In this document: positions 43,937 to 56,586 of the stretch, one piece after another
How the letters are laid out: each line of letters starts with the position of its first letter
Numbering within the stretch: position 1 is the first letter of the stretch
DNA from: Plasticicumulans lactativorans
GTDB lineage: Bacteria; Pseudomonadota; Gammaproteobacteria; Competibacterales; Competibacteraceae
Assembly: GCF_004341245.1 (NCBI RefSeq)
Contig: NZ_SLWY01000006.1
Location: 1 to 64,000, forward strand
Length of the DNA: 64,000 bases
Direction of reading: 5' to 3'
The notes under the pieces: generated by a model
The model's input: the letters and a program-made list of their open reading frames with translations, nothing else
What the model was told of the DNA's origin: nothing
Databases searched by the model: none
Translations under genes and position numbers: made by a program

Positions 43937-44584
43937 ATGGACCGCCGACCGATCCGCTCGCGCGACACCCGCTGGGCGCACGCCTGCGCGCGCTGGCTGT
44001 GCGCCCGCGGTGCGACCCCGAATGGCATCTCGCTCGCCGGCCTCGGCTGCGCGGCGCTGGCGGCGCTGTGCCTCGCCGGCGCCTTCCGCGTCGGCCCCGC
44101 CGCCGGCGCCGCGCTGCTGCTGCTCGCCGCGCTCGCGCTCCCCGCGCGCCTGCTGTGCAACCTGTTCGACGGCATGGTGGCGATCGAGGGCGGGCGCGCG
44201 GGCAAGGCCGGCGATGTCTACAACGACCTGCCGGACCGCATCAGCGATGCGCTGGTGCTGGTCGGCACCGGCTACGGCCTGAGCGCGTGGCCGTGGGCGG
44301 CCGAGCTCGGCTGGGCGGCGGCGCTCGCCGCGGTGTTCACCGCCTACGTGCGCGTGCTCGGCGGCGCCTGCGGGCTCACGCAGCGCTTCACCGGGCCGCT
44401 GGCGAAGTCGCAGCGCATGGCGGTGCTGAGCGTCGCCGCCCTCGTCGCCGCCGGCGCCCGCGCCGCCGACGCCGGCTGGGCGCAGGGCGTGCTCGCGCTC
44501 GCGCTCGCGGTGATCCTGCTCGGCAGCGTCGCCACCGTGGTGCGGCGCAGCGTGGACCTCGTCCGCGAACTGGAGGCGCGATGA
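43937..44584 (+). CDS. CDP-alcohol phosphatidyltransferase family protein (YnbA-like)
   Basis: A 215-residue membrane enzyme with about five helices. The active-site motif is LLCNLFDGMVAIEGGRAGKA then GDVYNDLPDRISD. Compared with the usual D-x2-DG-x2-AR-x8-G-x3-D-x3-D, the first D is N and the R after A is I, while DG, G and the last two D residues are kept; this form is shared by a subgroup that sits with CdsA-like genes. It probably attaches an alcohol headgroup to CDP-diacylglycerol. It overlaps the acyltransferase gene by four bases. Confidence 0.82.
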   Translation: MDRRPIRSRDTRWAHACARWLCARGATPNGISLAGLGCAALAALCLAGAFRVGPAAGAALLLLAALALPARLLCNLFDGMVAIEGGRAGKAGDVYNDLPDRISDALVLVGTGYGLSAWPWAAELGWAAALAAVFTAYVRVLGGACGLTQRFTGPLAKSQRMAVLSVAALVAAGARAADAGWAQGVLALALAVILLGSVATVVRRSVDLVRELEAR

Positions 44585-45201
44585 GCCTGTCGAGCCGCCT
44601 GATCTCGGCTGCCTGCATCGCCGCGCTGCGCGTGCTCACCGGCGTGCGCGCGCAGTGGCTGGGCTGCGGCCCGGCGTCGCAGCCGCGCATCTACTTCGCC
44701 AACCATTCGAGCCACCTCGACGGCGTGGTGATCTGGTCGGCGCTGCCGCGCACGCTGCGCGCACACACCCGGCCGGTCGCCGCGCGCGACTACTGGGACG
44801 CCTCGCCGCTGCGCCGCTTCCTCGCCAGCGAGGTGTTCGGCGCGGTGCTGATCGAGCGCAAGGCCACCGGCCACGCCCGCGGGCAGGTGCTCGAGCCGCT
44901 GTTCGATGCGCTCGACCGCGGCGATTCGCTGATCCTGTTCCCCGAGGGCACGCGGGGCGACGGCGAGGCGATCGCGCCGTTCAAGTCGGGGCTCTACCAC
45001 CTGGCGCGCCAGCGTCCCGCGGTCGAGCTGGTGCCGGTCTACCTCGACAAGCTGCACCGCGTGCTGCCGAAGGGCGCCGCGCTGCCGGTGCCGCTGCTGT
45101 GCGGGCTGCGCTTCGGCGCGCCGCTCATGCTCGCCGACGGCGAGTGTCGTGAACCCTTCCTGGCCCGCGCACGGGCCGCGGTGGAGGCCCTGCGCGGATG
45201 A
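44581..45201 (+). CDS. 1-acyl-glycerol-3-phosphate acyltransferase-like protein (PlsC family)
   Basis: 206 residues. The acyltransferase motifs are IYFANHSSHLDGVVIW (HxxxxD), VFGAVLIERK and ILFPEGTRGDGEAIAPFKSG, then VELVPVYLD. PlsC enzymes make phosphatidic acid, the substrate of CdsA, which is encoded by the next gene. Start ATG overlaps the stop of the phosphatidyltransferase gene and its stop overlaps the start of the cdsA-like gene, so the three form one coupled unit. Confidence 0.88.
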   Translation: MSLSSRLISAACIAALRVLTGVRAQWLGCGPASQPRIYFANHSSHLDGVVIWSALPRTLRAHTRPVAARDYWDASPLRRFLASEVFGAVLIERKATGHARGQVLEPLFDALDRGDSLILFPEGTRGDGEAIAPFKSGLYHLARQRPAVELVPVYLDKLHRVLPKGAALPVPLLCGLRFGAPLMLADGECREPFLARARAAVEALRG

Positions 45202-46151
45202 GCACGACGACGCTGGACGGCGCCTGGTTCGCCCTGCTCGGCGGGGTGTTCGGCATCCTGGTGGTGGCGAGCGTGGTCGGCACCTGGCTGAGCGGCCGGC
45301 CGCTAGCCGCCGACGGCCAGGCGACGGTGGAAAACCTCAACGCACGCATCCGCGCGTGGTGGGTGATGGTGCTGGTGTTCGCGCTGGCGCTCGCCGGCGG
45401 ACGCACCGGCGCGACCGTGCTGTTCGGGGTGATGAGCTTCCTCGCGCTGCGCGAGTTCGTCACCCTCACGCCGGCGCGCCGCGGCGACCACGAGAGCCTG
45501 TTCTGGAGCTTCTTCGTGTTCCTGCCGCTGCACTACTGGCTGGTCGGCACCGCCTGGTACGGGCTGTTCACGATCCTGATCCCGGTGTACGCGTTCCTGT
45601 TCCTGCCGCTGCGCAGCGCGCTCAACGCCGACACCCGCGGCTTCCTCGAACGCACCGCCAAGATCCAGTGGGGCCTGATGGTGTGCGTGTACTGCGTCAG
45701 CCACGCCCCGGCGCTGCTGATGCTCGACATCCCCGGCTACGCCGGGCACAACGCCCAGCTGCTGGTGTGGCTGGTGCTGGTGGTGCAGATGTCCGACGTG
45801 CTGCAGTACGTCTGCGGCAAGCTGTGGGGGCGGCGCCCGATCGTGCCGAAGCTGTCACCCAGCAAGACCGTCGAGGGCTTCGTCGGCGGCATCGCGGCGG
45901 CGTCGGCGATCGGCGCGGCGCTGTGGTGGGTGACGCCGTTCGCGCCGTGGCAGGCCGGCCTGATCGCGCTGCTGGTGACGCTGCTCGGCTTCGCCGGCGG
46001 GCTGGTGATGTCGGCGATCAAGCGCGACGTCGGCGTCAAGGACTTCGGCGCGATCCTCGAAGGCCACGGCGGCATGCTCGACCGCATCGACTCGCTGTGC
46101 TTCGCCGCGCCGGTGTTCTTCCACGTGGTGCGCTACTGGTTCACGCCGTAG
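45198..46151 (+). CDS. phosphatidate cytidylyltransferase (CdsA family, YnbB-like)
   Basis: Makes CDP-diacylglycerol from phosphatidic acid and CTP; 317 residues with around eight helices. The C-terminal signature is present: KLSPSKTVEGFVGG followed by SAIKRDVGVKDFGAILEGHG with GMLDRIDSL. It is the last gene of the phosphatidyltransferase-acyltransferase-CdsA trio, resembling E. coli ynbAB, and is probably a second copy next to a housekeeping cdsA located elsewhere. That second copy is inferred; it is not in this window. Confidence 0.9.
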   Translation: MSTTTLDGAWFALLGGVFGILVVASVVGTWLSGRPLAADGQATVENLNARIRAWWVMVLVFALALAGGRTGATVLFGVMSFLALREFVTLTPARRGDHESLFWSFFVFLPLHYWLVGTAWYGLFTILIPVYAFLFLPLRSALNADTRGFLERTAKIQWGLMVCVYCVSHAPALLMLDIPGYAGHNAQLLVWLVLVVQMSDVLQYVCGKLWGRRPIVPKLSPSKTVEGFVGGIAAASAIGAALWWVTPFAPWQAGLIALLVTLLGFAGGLVMSAIKRDVGVKDFGAILEGHGGMLDRIDSLCFAAPVFFHVVRYWFTP

Positions 46152-46157
46152 CCGCGC

Positions 46158-47489
46158 TCATGCGAGCTGGAACGGGTAGACCGCGCCGAGGCCGAGCAGC
46201 GCGGTGAGCTCGTCGAGCGCGCGCCGGCACTCGTCGAGCAGCGCCGGGTCGGCGAGGTCGGCGACGCCGAGGCGGTCGCGGTAGTGCTTTTCCACCCAGG
46301 CGACGAGGCGCGCGTACAGCGCCTCGTCGAGGAACACGCCGGGCGCCGCGGCGGCGATCTCGGCATCCTCCAGCACCACGCGCAGGCGCAGGCAGGCCGG
46401 GCCGCCGCCGTTGCGCATGCTCTCGCGCAGGTTGGCGAACTCGACCTGCACGATCGGGTTGTCGGCGGCCAGCACCCGTTCCAGGCAGGCGCGCACCGGC
46501 GCCGAGGTCTCGCACTCGCCGGGCAGCAGCAGCGCCATGCGGCCGTCGGGCAGCGTCAGCAGCTGCGAGTTGAACAGGTAGCTGCGCACCGCCTCGGCCA
46601 CCGGCACCTCGTCGCTGCCGACCTCGACGATCGTCAGGCCCTCGCCGCAGGCCGCGCGCAGCGCCGCGTGCGCCGCGTCGCGGTCGAGGAAGGCCTGCTC
46701 GTGCGCGAACAGCACCTGGCCGTTGCCGACCGCGATGACGTCGTTGTGGAACACCCCGGCGTCGATCACCGCCGGGTTCTGCTGGATGAACACGCTGCGC
46801 GCCGGGTCGAGGCCGTGCAGCCGGGCGACCGCCGTGCAGGCTTCGAGCGTCTGCCGCGCCGGGTAGCGCGAAGGCGCCGGGCCGTCGCCGCCCGCCCGCC
46901 GGCCGTAGACGAACACGTGCACGCCGGGTGCGCCGTGCTGCGGCGCGAGCCGGGTGTGGTTGGCCGCCCCCTCGTCGCCGAAGTGCGCGTGCGCCGGCAG
47001 CGCCGGGTGCACGGCGAAGCGGCGCTCGTCGCGGAAGATCGCGCGCAGCACGCGCGTCGTCGTCGGGTGTTCGAGCGAGCGGTGGAAGCGGTCGACCAGG
47101 TTGGCGGTGGTGAAGTGCACGCGGCCGTCGGCGGTATCGGGCGAGGGGGCGATGGTCGCGGCGTTGGCGGTCCACATCGACGAGGCCGAGCAGCACGCCT
47201 GGAACAGCGCCGGCGCCTGCCGGCTCGCCGCGGCGATCACCGCCGCGTCGCTGCCGCCGAAGCCGAGGCGGCGCAGCGTCGCCACGTCGGGGCGCTCCTG
47301 CGGCGGCAGCACCGCCTGCTTCAGCCCGAGCCCGGCGAGCCGGCGCATCTTCGCCAGCCCCTGCAGCGCCGCCGCGCGCGGGCTCGACGCGCTGGCGGCG
47401 TTCGACTGCGACGCCACGTTGCCGAAGGACAGCCCGGCGTAGTTGTGGGTGGGGCCGACGAGGCCGTCGAAATTCACTTCGTGATGCAT
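46158..47489 (-). CDS. astB: N-succinylarginine dihydrolase
   Basis: Second AST step: N2-succinylarginine to N2-succinylornithine, two ammonia and carbon dioxide. The 443-residue protein starts [20 protein letters not shown], the AstB hallmark, and has [19 protein letters not shown] (cut at D), [15 protein letters not shown] block, [13 protein letters not shown] and [16 protein letters not shown]. The conserved catalytic Cys is in [10 protein letters not shown]. Separated from astD by 138 bases with two hairpins, so it may be expressed at a different level than the rest of the operon. Confidence 0.95.
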   Translation of the reverse strand: MHHEVNFDGLVGPTHNYAGLSFGNVASQSNAASASSPRAAALQGLAKMRRLAGLGLKQAVLPPQERPDVATLRRLGFGGSDAAVIAAASRQAPALFQACCSASSMWTANAATIAPSPDTADGRVHFTTANLVDRFHRSLEHPTTTRVLRAIFRDERRFAVHPALPAHAHFGDEGAANHTRLAPQHGAPGVHVFVYGRRAGGDGPAPSRYPARQTLEACTAVARLHGLDPARSVFIQQNPAVIDAGVFHNDVIAVGNGQVLFAHEQAFLDRDAAHAALRAACGEGLTIVEVGSDEVPVAEAVRSYLFNSQLLTLPDGRMALLLPGECETSAPVRACLERVLAADNPIVQVEFANLRESMRNGGGPACLRLRVVLEDAEIAAAAPGVFLDEALYARLVAWVEKHYRDRLGVADLADPALLDECRRALDELTALLGLGAVYPFQLA

Positions 47490-47512
47490 GGCGCTGCGTC
47501 CTTCCGGTGAAC

Positions 47513-47580
47513 CTCCGCTCCCTGTGGGAGCGGAGACGTGTAAAGCCCCTCCCCCTCTGGGAGAGGGGTGGGGGTGAGGG
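47513..47580. repeat. two adjacent stem-loops between astD and astB
   Basis: The first is a perfect 10-bp stem CTCCGCTCCC / GGGAGCGGAG with a three-base loop (47513-47535). The second (about 47546-47580) is a C/G-rich imperfect hairpin reading CCCCTCCCCCTCTGGGAG then AGGGGTGGGGGTGAGGG; this resembles widespread intergenic repeats of the form CCCTCxCCC...GGGxGAGGG seen in many GC-rich Pseudomonadota. Neither has a T-run. Confidence 0.7.
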
Positions 47581-47627
47581 TGCTTCCCGCCCGGCGGTAC
47601 GCGTTCGCGGCCATCGCCGTCGACGGC

Positions 47628-51384
<3,757 letters not shown>

Positions 51385-51385
51385 C

Positions 51386-52618
<1,233 letters not shown>

Positions 52619-52806
52619 CACGGGGGTCTCCATTACGGGGCGGACGGGCGCGGCCGGCGGTCGCGCATAAGACTAGGTGTCGACGCATGACGGTTGCTGC
52701 CGTTTCGGCGGCGAAAAGCGCAGCTCGTGCGGCGGGCCCGCCCGCGAAACGCAGCGCCTGCTGCGCCGGGACGTGCATGCTGTTGGTCGGACGCAGGGCG
52801 TGCCGT

Positions 52807-53304
52807 TCAGGCGTCGGGCTGGGGCTCGAACAGGTGCTCCAGCGGGTAACCGGAAAACGGCCGCGTGTGTTCGAGCACGATGTGGCTGGTCAGGGTCGCC
52901 CCCGCGGCACCGGCGAGCAGACGGTCGCTCAGCCGATGGTATTCGGAGACGCTGCGGCAGACCCAGCGCAGCAGGTAGTCGAAGCTGCCGCTGACCTTGG
53001 CGCATTCGACGATCTGCGGCAACGACGCCACGGTGTGCTCGAAGCGCTCGAAGCGCGCCTGGTCGTGGCTGCCGAGCGCCACCAGGGTGTACACGGTGAC
53101 GGTGCTGCCGAGGCGCTCGAGGTCGAGCTCGGCGCGGTAGCCGCGCACGTAGCCTTCGCGCTCGAGCTTGCGCACGCGCTCCAGGCAGGGGCTCGGCGAC
53201 AGCCCGACCGCATCGGCCAGTTCCTGGTTGGTGATGCGGGCGTTGCGCTGCAGCATCGAGAGGATGCGCAGGTACAGGCGGTCGAGCTTGAGACGGCTTC
53301 TCAT
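52807..53304 (-). CDS. Lrp/AsnC family regulator
   Basis: A 165-residue regulator: helix-turn-helix ILSMLQRNARITNQELADAV then GLSPSPCLERVRKLEREGYV, and an effector-binding RAM domain (VTVYTLVALGSHDQARFERF; VSGSFDYLLRWVC). Members next to amino acid catabolic operons generally activate them in response to the amino acid. Here it stands between the ast operon (same strand) and the basic amino acid importer (divergent), so arginine or ornithine is the likely effector. ATG is the first in the normal position (MRSRLKLDRLYL). Confidence 0.88.
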   Translation of the reverse strand: MRSRLKLDRLYLRILSMLQRNARITNQELADAVGLSPSPCLERVRKLEREGYVRGYRAELDLERLGSTVTVYTLVALGSHDQARFERFEHTVASLPQIVECAKVSGSFDYLLRWVCRSVSEYHRLSDRLLAGAAGATLTSHIVLEHTRPFSGYPLEHLFEPQPDA

Positions 53305-53491
53305 CGGCGCTCCAGCGTGGGCGGGCAAGCCGGGAACGGCCGCGCAAGCGTAGGGGACAAGCCCCCGGCGGGGGAAGCCGGTGACGGCACGGGCGCACGG
53401 CGACCGTCCGAACCCGGTGCTATGCTCGGCTCGACCCGCGTCGCCCCGGCCAGGTCCATAACACGAACAGACACGCAACAGGAGCGACCGC

Positions 53492-54265
53492 ATGACGCCT
53501 CCCGCACTTGAGGTCAGGGATCTGCACAAGACCTTCGCCGATCTCGAAGTCCTGAAAGGGGTATCGCTGACCGCCAACACCGGCGACGTGATCTCCATCC
53601 TCGGCTCCTCGGGGTCCGGCAAGAGCACCTTCCTGCGCTGCATCAACCTGCTGGAGACGCCCACCGAGGGCAGCATCATCGTCAAGGGCGAGACGCTGCG
53701 GCTGAAGCGCGACGCCAGCGGCAACCTGAGCCCCGAGGACGCCGCCCAGGTGCAGCGCATCCGCGCCAAGCTGGCGATGGTGTTCCAGGGCTTCAACCTG
53801 TGGTCGCACATGACGGTGCTCGAAAACCTCATCGAGGCGCCGGTCCACGTGCTCAAGGTGCCGCGCGCCGAGGCCATCGAGCGCGCCGAGGCGCTGCTGC
53901 ACAAGGTCGGCATGTACGAGCGGCGCAGCTACTACCCGATGCACATCTCCGGCGGCCAGCAGCAGCGCGCCGCGATCGCCCGCGCGCTGGCGATGCAGCC
54001 CGATGCCATCCTGTTCGACGAACCGACCTCGGCGCTCGACCCGGAACTGGTCGGCGAGGTGCTCAAGGTGATGCGCGTGCTGGCCGAGGAGGGCAGCACG
54101 ATGATCGTCGTCACCCACGAGATGGGGTTCGCGCGCGAGGTGTCGAGTCGGGTGGTGTTCCTGCACCAGGGGCGGGTGGAGGAGGAGGGCCCGCCGGCGG
54201 AGGTGTTCAACAACCCCCGCTCCGAGCGCTTCCGCCAGTTCCTGTCGGGCAAGTTGAAAGGCTAG
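53492..54265 (+). CDS. basic amino acid ABC importer, ATPase (HisP/AotP-like)
   Basis: 257 residues. Walker [12 protein letters not shown]-loop [20 protein letters not shown], signature [15 protein letters not shown], Walker [19 protein letters not shown] and H-loop [12 protein letters not shown] are those of the polar amino acid family; the insertion around [15 protein letters not shown] is typical of HisP and AotP. Ribosome site AGGAG lies seven bases before ATG. First gene of a four-gene importer unit; with the ast operon nearby, arginine/ornithine is the best substrate guess. Confidence 0.9.
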   Translation: MTPPALEVRDLHKTFADLEVLKGVSLTANTGDVISILGSSGSGKSTFLRCINLLETPTEGSIIVKGETLRLKRDASGNLSPEDAAQVQRIRAKLAMVFQGFNLWSHMTVLENLIEAPVHVLKVPRAEAIERAEALLHKVGMYERRSYYPMHISGGQQQRAAIARALAMQPDAILFDEPTSALDPELVGEVLKVMRVLAEEGSTMIVVTHEMGFAREVSSRVVFLHQGRVEEEGPPAEVFNNPRSERFRQFLSGKLKG

Positions 54266-54327
54266 AGGGCGCGGCGGCCAGCGGCCGCGCGCCGATCCAG
54301 GCAGTCCCCCACGCGAGAGGGTTCCCC

Positions 54328-55098
54328 ATGAAGAAAATGCTGTTCACCGTGCTCGCCGGCGCGCTCGCGCTCGGCATCACCCAGGCCGACGCCAGGGAAT
54401 GGAAGAAGGTCCGCATCGGCACCGAGGGCGCCTACGCGCCGTTCAACTTCGTCGACTCCAGCGGCAAGCTCGCCGGCTTCGAGGTCGAGTACGCCGAGGC
54501 GCTGTGCAAGGAGATGAAGGTCGAGTGCACGCTGGTACAGCAGGACTGGGACGGCATCATCCCCGCGCTGCAGGCGAAGAAGTTCGACGCCATCATGGCC
54601 TCGATGTCGATCACCGATGAGCGCAGGAAGACCATCGAGTTCTCGGCGCCGTACTACAGCTCGCCGTCACACTTCCTCGCGCGCAAGAACACGCCGCTGC
54701 AGATGACCGCCGAGGGCCTCAAGGGCAAGATCATCGGCGTGCAGCGCGCCACCATCCAGGACAGCTACGCCACCGAGAAATTCGCCAGCGTCGCCGAGAT
54801 CAAGCGCTACGCCACCGCCGACGAGGCCTACCTCGACCTCGGCAACAACCGCCTCGACGTCATGCTGGTGGACGCGCCGGCGGCGTTCGGCGGCTTCCTG
54901 CAGAAGCCCGAGGGCAAGGACTTCGCGTTCATCGGTGCCGAGGTGCCGATCGGCGGCGGCGTCGGCGTGGGGCTGCGCAAGGCCGACAAGGACCTGAAGG
55001 AGATGTTCGACAGGGCGATCGCCGCCACCTACGCGAACGGCACCTTCAAGAAGCTGAACGACAAGTACTTCCCGTTCGATCTCAGCATCAAGCAGTGA
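54328..55098 (+). CDS. periplasmic arginine/ornithine-type binding protein (HisJ/AotJ-like)
   Basis: 256 residues. Signal peptide MKKMLFTVLAGALALGITQA followed by DAREWKKVRIG. Ligand-site blocks: GTEGAYAPFNFVDSSGKLAG, FDAIMASMSITDERRKTIEF and KGKIIGVQRATIQDSYA. The sequence resembles HisJ, ArgT and AotJ, which bind lysine, arginine, ornithine or histidine. A 10-bp hairpin after the stop probably protects this transcript, so the binding protein can be made in excess of the permeases. Confidence 0.92.
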   Translation: MKKMLFTVLAGALALGITQADAREWKKVRIGTEGAYAPFNFVDSSGKLAGFEVEYAEALCKEMKVECTLVQQDWDGIIPALQAKKFDAIMASMSITDERRKTIEFSAPYYSSPSHFLARKNTPLQMTAEGLKGKIIGVQRATIQDSYATEKFASVAEIKRYATADEAYLDLGNNRLDVMLVDAPAAFGGFLQKPEGKDFAFIGAEVPIGGGVGVGLRKADKDLKEMFDRAIAATYANGTFKKLNDKYFPFDLSIKQ

Positions 55099-55106
55099 GC
55101 CTCCGG

Positions 55107-55131
55107 GGTGCCGGCGCATGCCGCCGGCACC
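55107..55131 (+). other. intercistronic stem-loop after the binding protein gene
   Basis: GGTGCCGGCG (55107-55116) pairs perfectly with CGCCGGCACC (55122-55131) around the loop CATGC. It lies eight bases after the binding protein stop and 45 before the permease start, with no T-run; hairpins here commonly stabilise the upstream message in ABC importer operons. Confidence 0.65.
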
Positions 55132-55175
55132 GTTCGCGCCGCACGCGGCGCCCCTGAACCGCGGACCCGCCCCCC

Positions 55176-55871
55176 ATGTTCGATCTGCACGGCTACGGCC
55201 CCACCATCGCCGACGGCGCCTGGCTCACGCTCGAGGTCGCGCTGGTCTCGGTGCTGATCTCGATCGTGCTCGGCATGGCCGGCGCGCTCGCGCGGCTGTC
55301 GAAGTCGCCCGTGGCGCGCGGCATCGCCACCACCTACACCACGCTGATCCGCGGTGTCCCCGACCTGGTGCTGATGCTGCTCCTGTTCTTCGGCGGACAG
55401 CTGTTCCTGAACTGGATCGGCGACCTGCTCGAGCTGGAGGAACAGATCGACCTCAGCCCGTTCACCGCCGGCGTGCTCACCATCGGCTTCATCTTCGGCG
55501 CCTACATGGCCGAGACCTTCCGCGGCGCGATGATGGCGGTGCCGCGCGGGCAGCTCGAGGCCGGGCACGCCTACGGCATGAGCGGGCTGCAGGTGTTCGT
55601 GCGCATCATGCTGCCGCAGATGATCCGCTACGCGCTGCCGGGCTTCGGCAACAACTGGCTGGTGCTGCTGAAGACCACGGCGCTGGTCAGCGTCATCGGG
55701 CTCAACGACATGGTCAACAAGGCGCGCTTCGGCGCCAACGCGACCAAGGAGCCCTTCACCTTCTATCTCGTGGTGTGCCTGGGCTACCTGGTGTTCACCA
55801 CGGTGTCGCTGCTGCTGCTGCGCTGGGCCGAGCGTCGCTACAGCCTGGGTTACGAGCGCGGGGGGCGCTGA
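55176..55871 (+). CDS. basic amino acid ABC importer, permease 1 (HisQ/AotQ-like)
   Basis: 231-residue inner-membrane subunit with about five helices. MFDLHGYGPTIADGAWLTLE opens the chain; the EAA loop is GQLEAGHAYGMSGLQVFVRI with MLPQMIRYALPGFGNN after it, and TALVSVIGLNDMV is typical of the HisQ side. Four bases separate it from the next permease gene. It pairs with that protein to form the channel. Confidence 0.92.
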   Translation: MFDLHGYGPTIADGAWLTLEVALVSVLISIVLGMAGALARLSKSPVARGIATTYTTLIRGVPDLVLMLLLFFGGQLFLNWIGDLLELEEQIDLSPFTAGVLTIGFIFGAYMAETFRGAMMAVPRGQLEAGHAYGMSGLQVFVRIMLPQMIRYALPGFGNNWLVLLKTTALVSVIGLNDMVNKARFGANATKEPFTFYLVVCLGYLVFTTVSLLLLRWAERRYSLGYERGGR

Positions 55872-55874
55872 GCC

Positions 55875-56576
55875 GTGGATTTCTCGATCATCGCCGACAG
55901 TTTCGATCTCTACCTGAGCGGCACCTGGGTCACGCTGCAACTGGTGCTGCAGTCGCTCGCCATCGGCCTGCTGCTCGCGGTACCGCTCGCCATCGCGCAG
56001 GTCTACGGGCCGGCCTGGCTGCGCTGGCTGGTGTTCGCCTACGGCTACTTCTTCCGCGGCACGCCGCTGCTGGTGCAGACCTTCCTGCTCTACTACGGCT
56101 CGGGCCAGTTCGAGTGGATCCAGCAGCTGCAGCAGGACTGGACCTTCCTCAAGCAGGCCTATGGCTACGCGCTGATCGCCTTCGCGCTGAACACCGCGGC
56201 GTACACCGTCGAGATCCTGCGCGGCGCGATCGCCACGATGCCGAAAGGTGAACTCGAAGCCGCCAAGGCCTGCGGCATGAGCACGCCGTTGATGCTGCGC
56301 CGCATCGTCCTGCCCAACGCCTTCCGCCGCGCGCTGCCGGCGTACAGCAACGAGGTGATCTTCATGCTGCACGGCAGCTCGATCGCCTCGATCGTCACCA
56401 TCGTCGACATCACCGGTGCGGCGCGGCTGGTCAACGCCAAGTACTACCGCCCGTACGAGGCCTTCGTCACCGCCGGGCTGATCTACCTGGTGCTGACGCT
56501 GCTGACGGTGTGGCTGTTCCGCCAGGTCGAGAAGCGCTGGTTCGTGCACCTGCGCCCGCTCGGCAGCAAGCCCTGA
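55875..56576 (+). CDS. basic amino acid ABC importer, permease 2 (HisM/AotM-like)
   Basis: 233 residues, about five helices. GTG start (VDFSIIADSFDLYLSGTWVT). EAA loop is KGELEAAKACGMSTPLMLRR with IVLPNAFRRALPAYSNEV, and HGSSIASIVTIVDITGAARL is a HisM-type block. It closes the importer unit; aminopeptidase P begins ten bases further on, so the two may share a transcript. Confidence 0.92.
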   Translation: MDFSIIADSFDLYLSGTWVTLQLVLQSLAIGLLLAVPLAIAQVYGPAWLRWLVFAYGYFFRGTPLLVQTFLLYYGSGQFEWIQQLQQDWTFLKQAYGYALIAFALNTAAYTVEILRGAIATMPKGELEAAKACGMSTPLMLRRIVLPNAFRRALPAYSNEVIFMLHGSSIASIVTIVDITGAARLVNAKYYRPYEAFVTAGLIYLVLTLLTVWLFRQVEKRWFVHLRPLGSKP

Positions 56577-56586
56577 GGCGCGGGCG

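Noticed and set aside
52673-53511. Open frames on both strands across the spacer and lrp gene
   Set aside because: Only the Lrp frame (52807-53304, minus) shows a known domain; the others are shadows.
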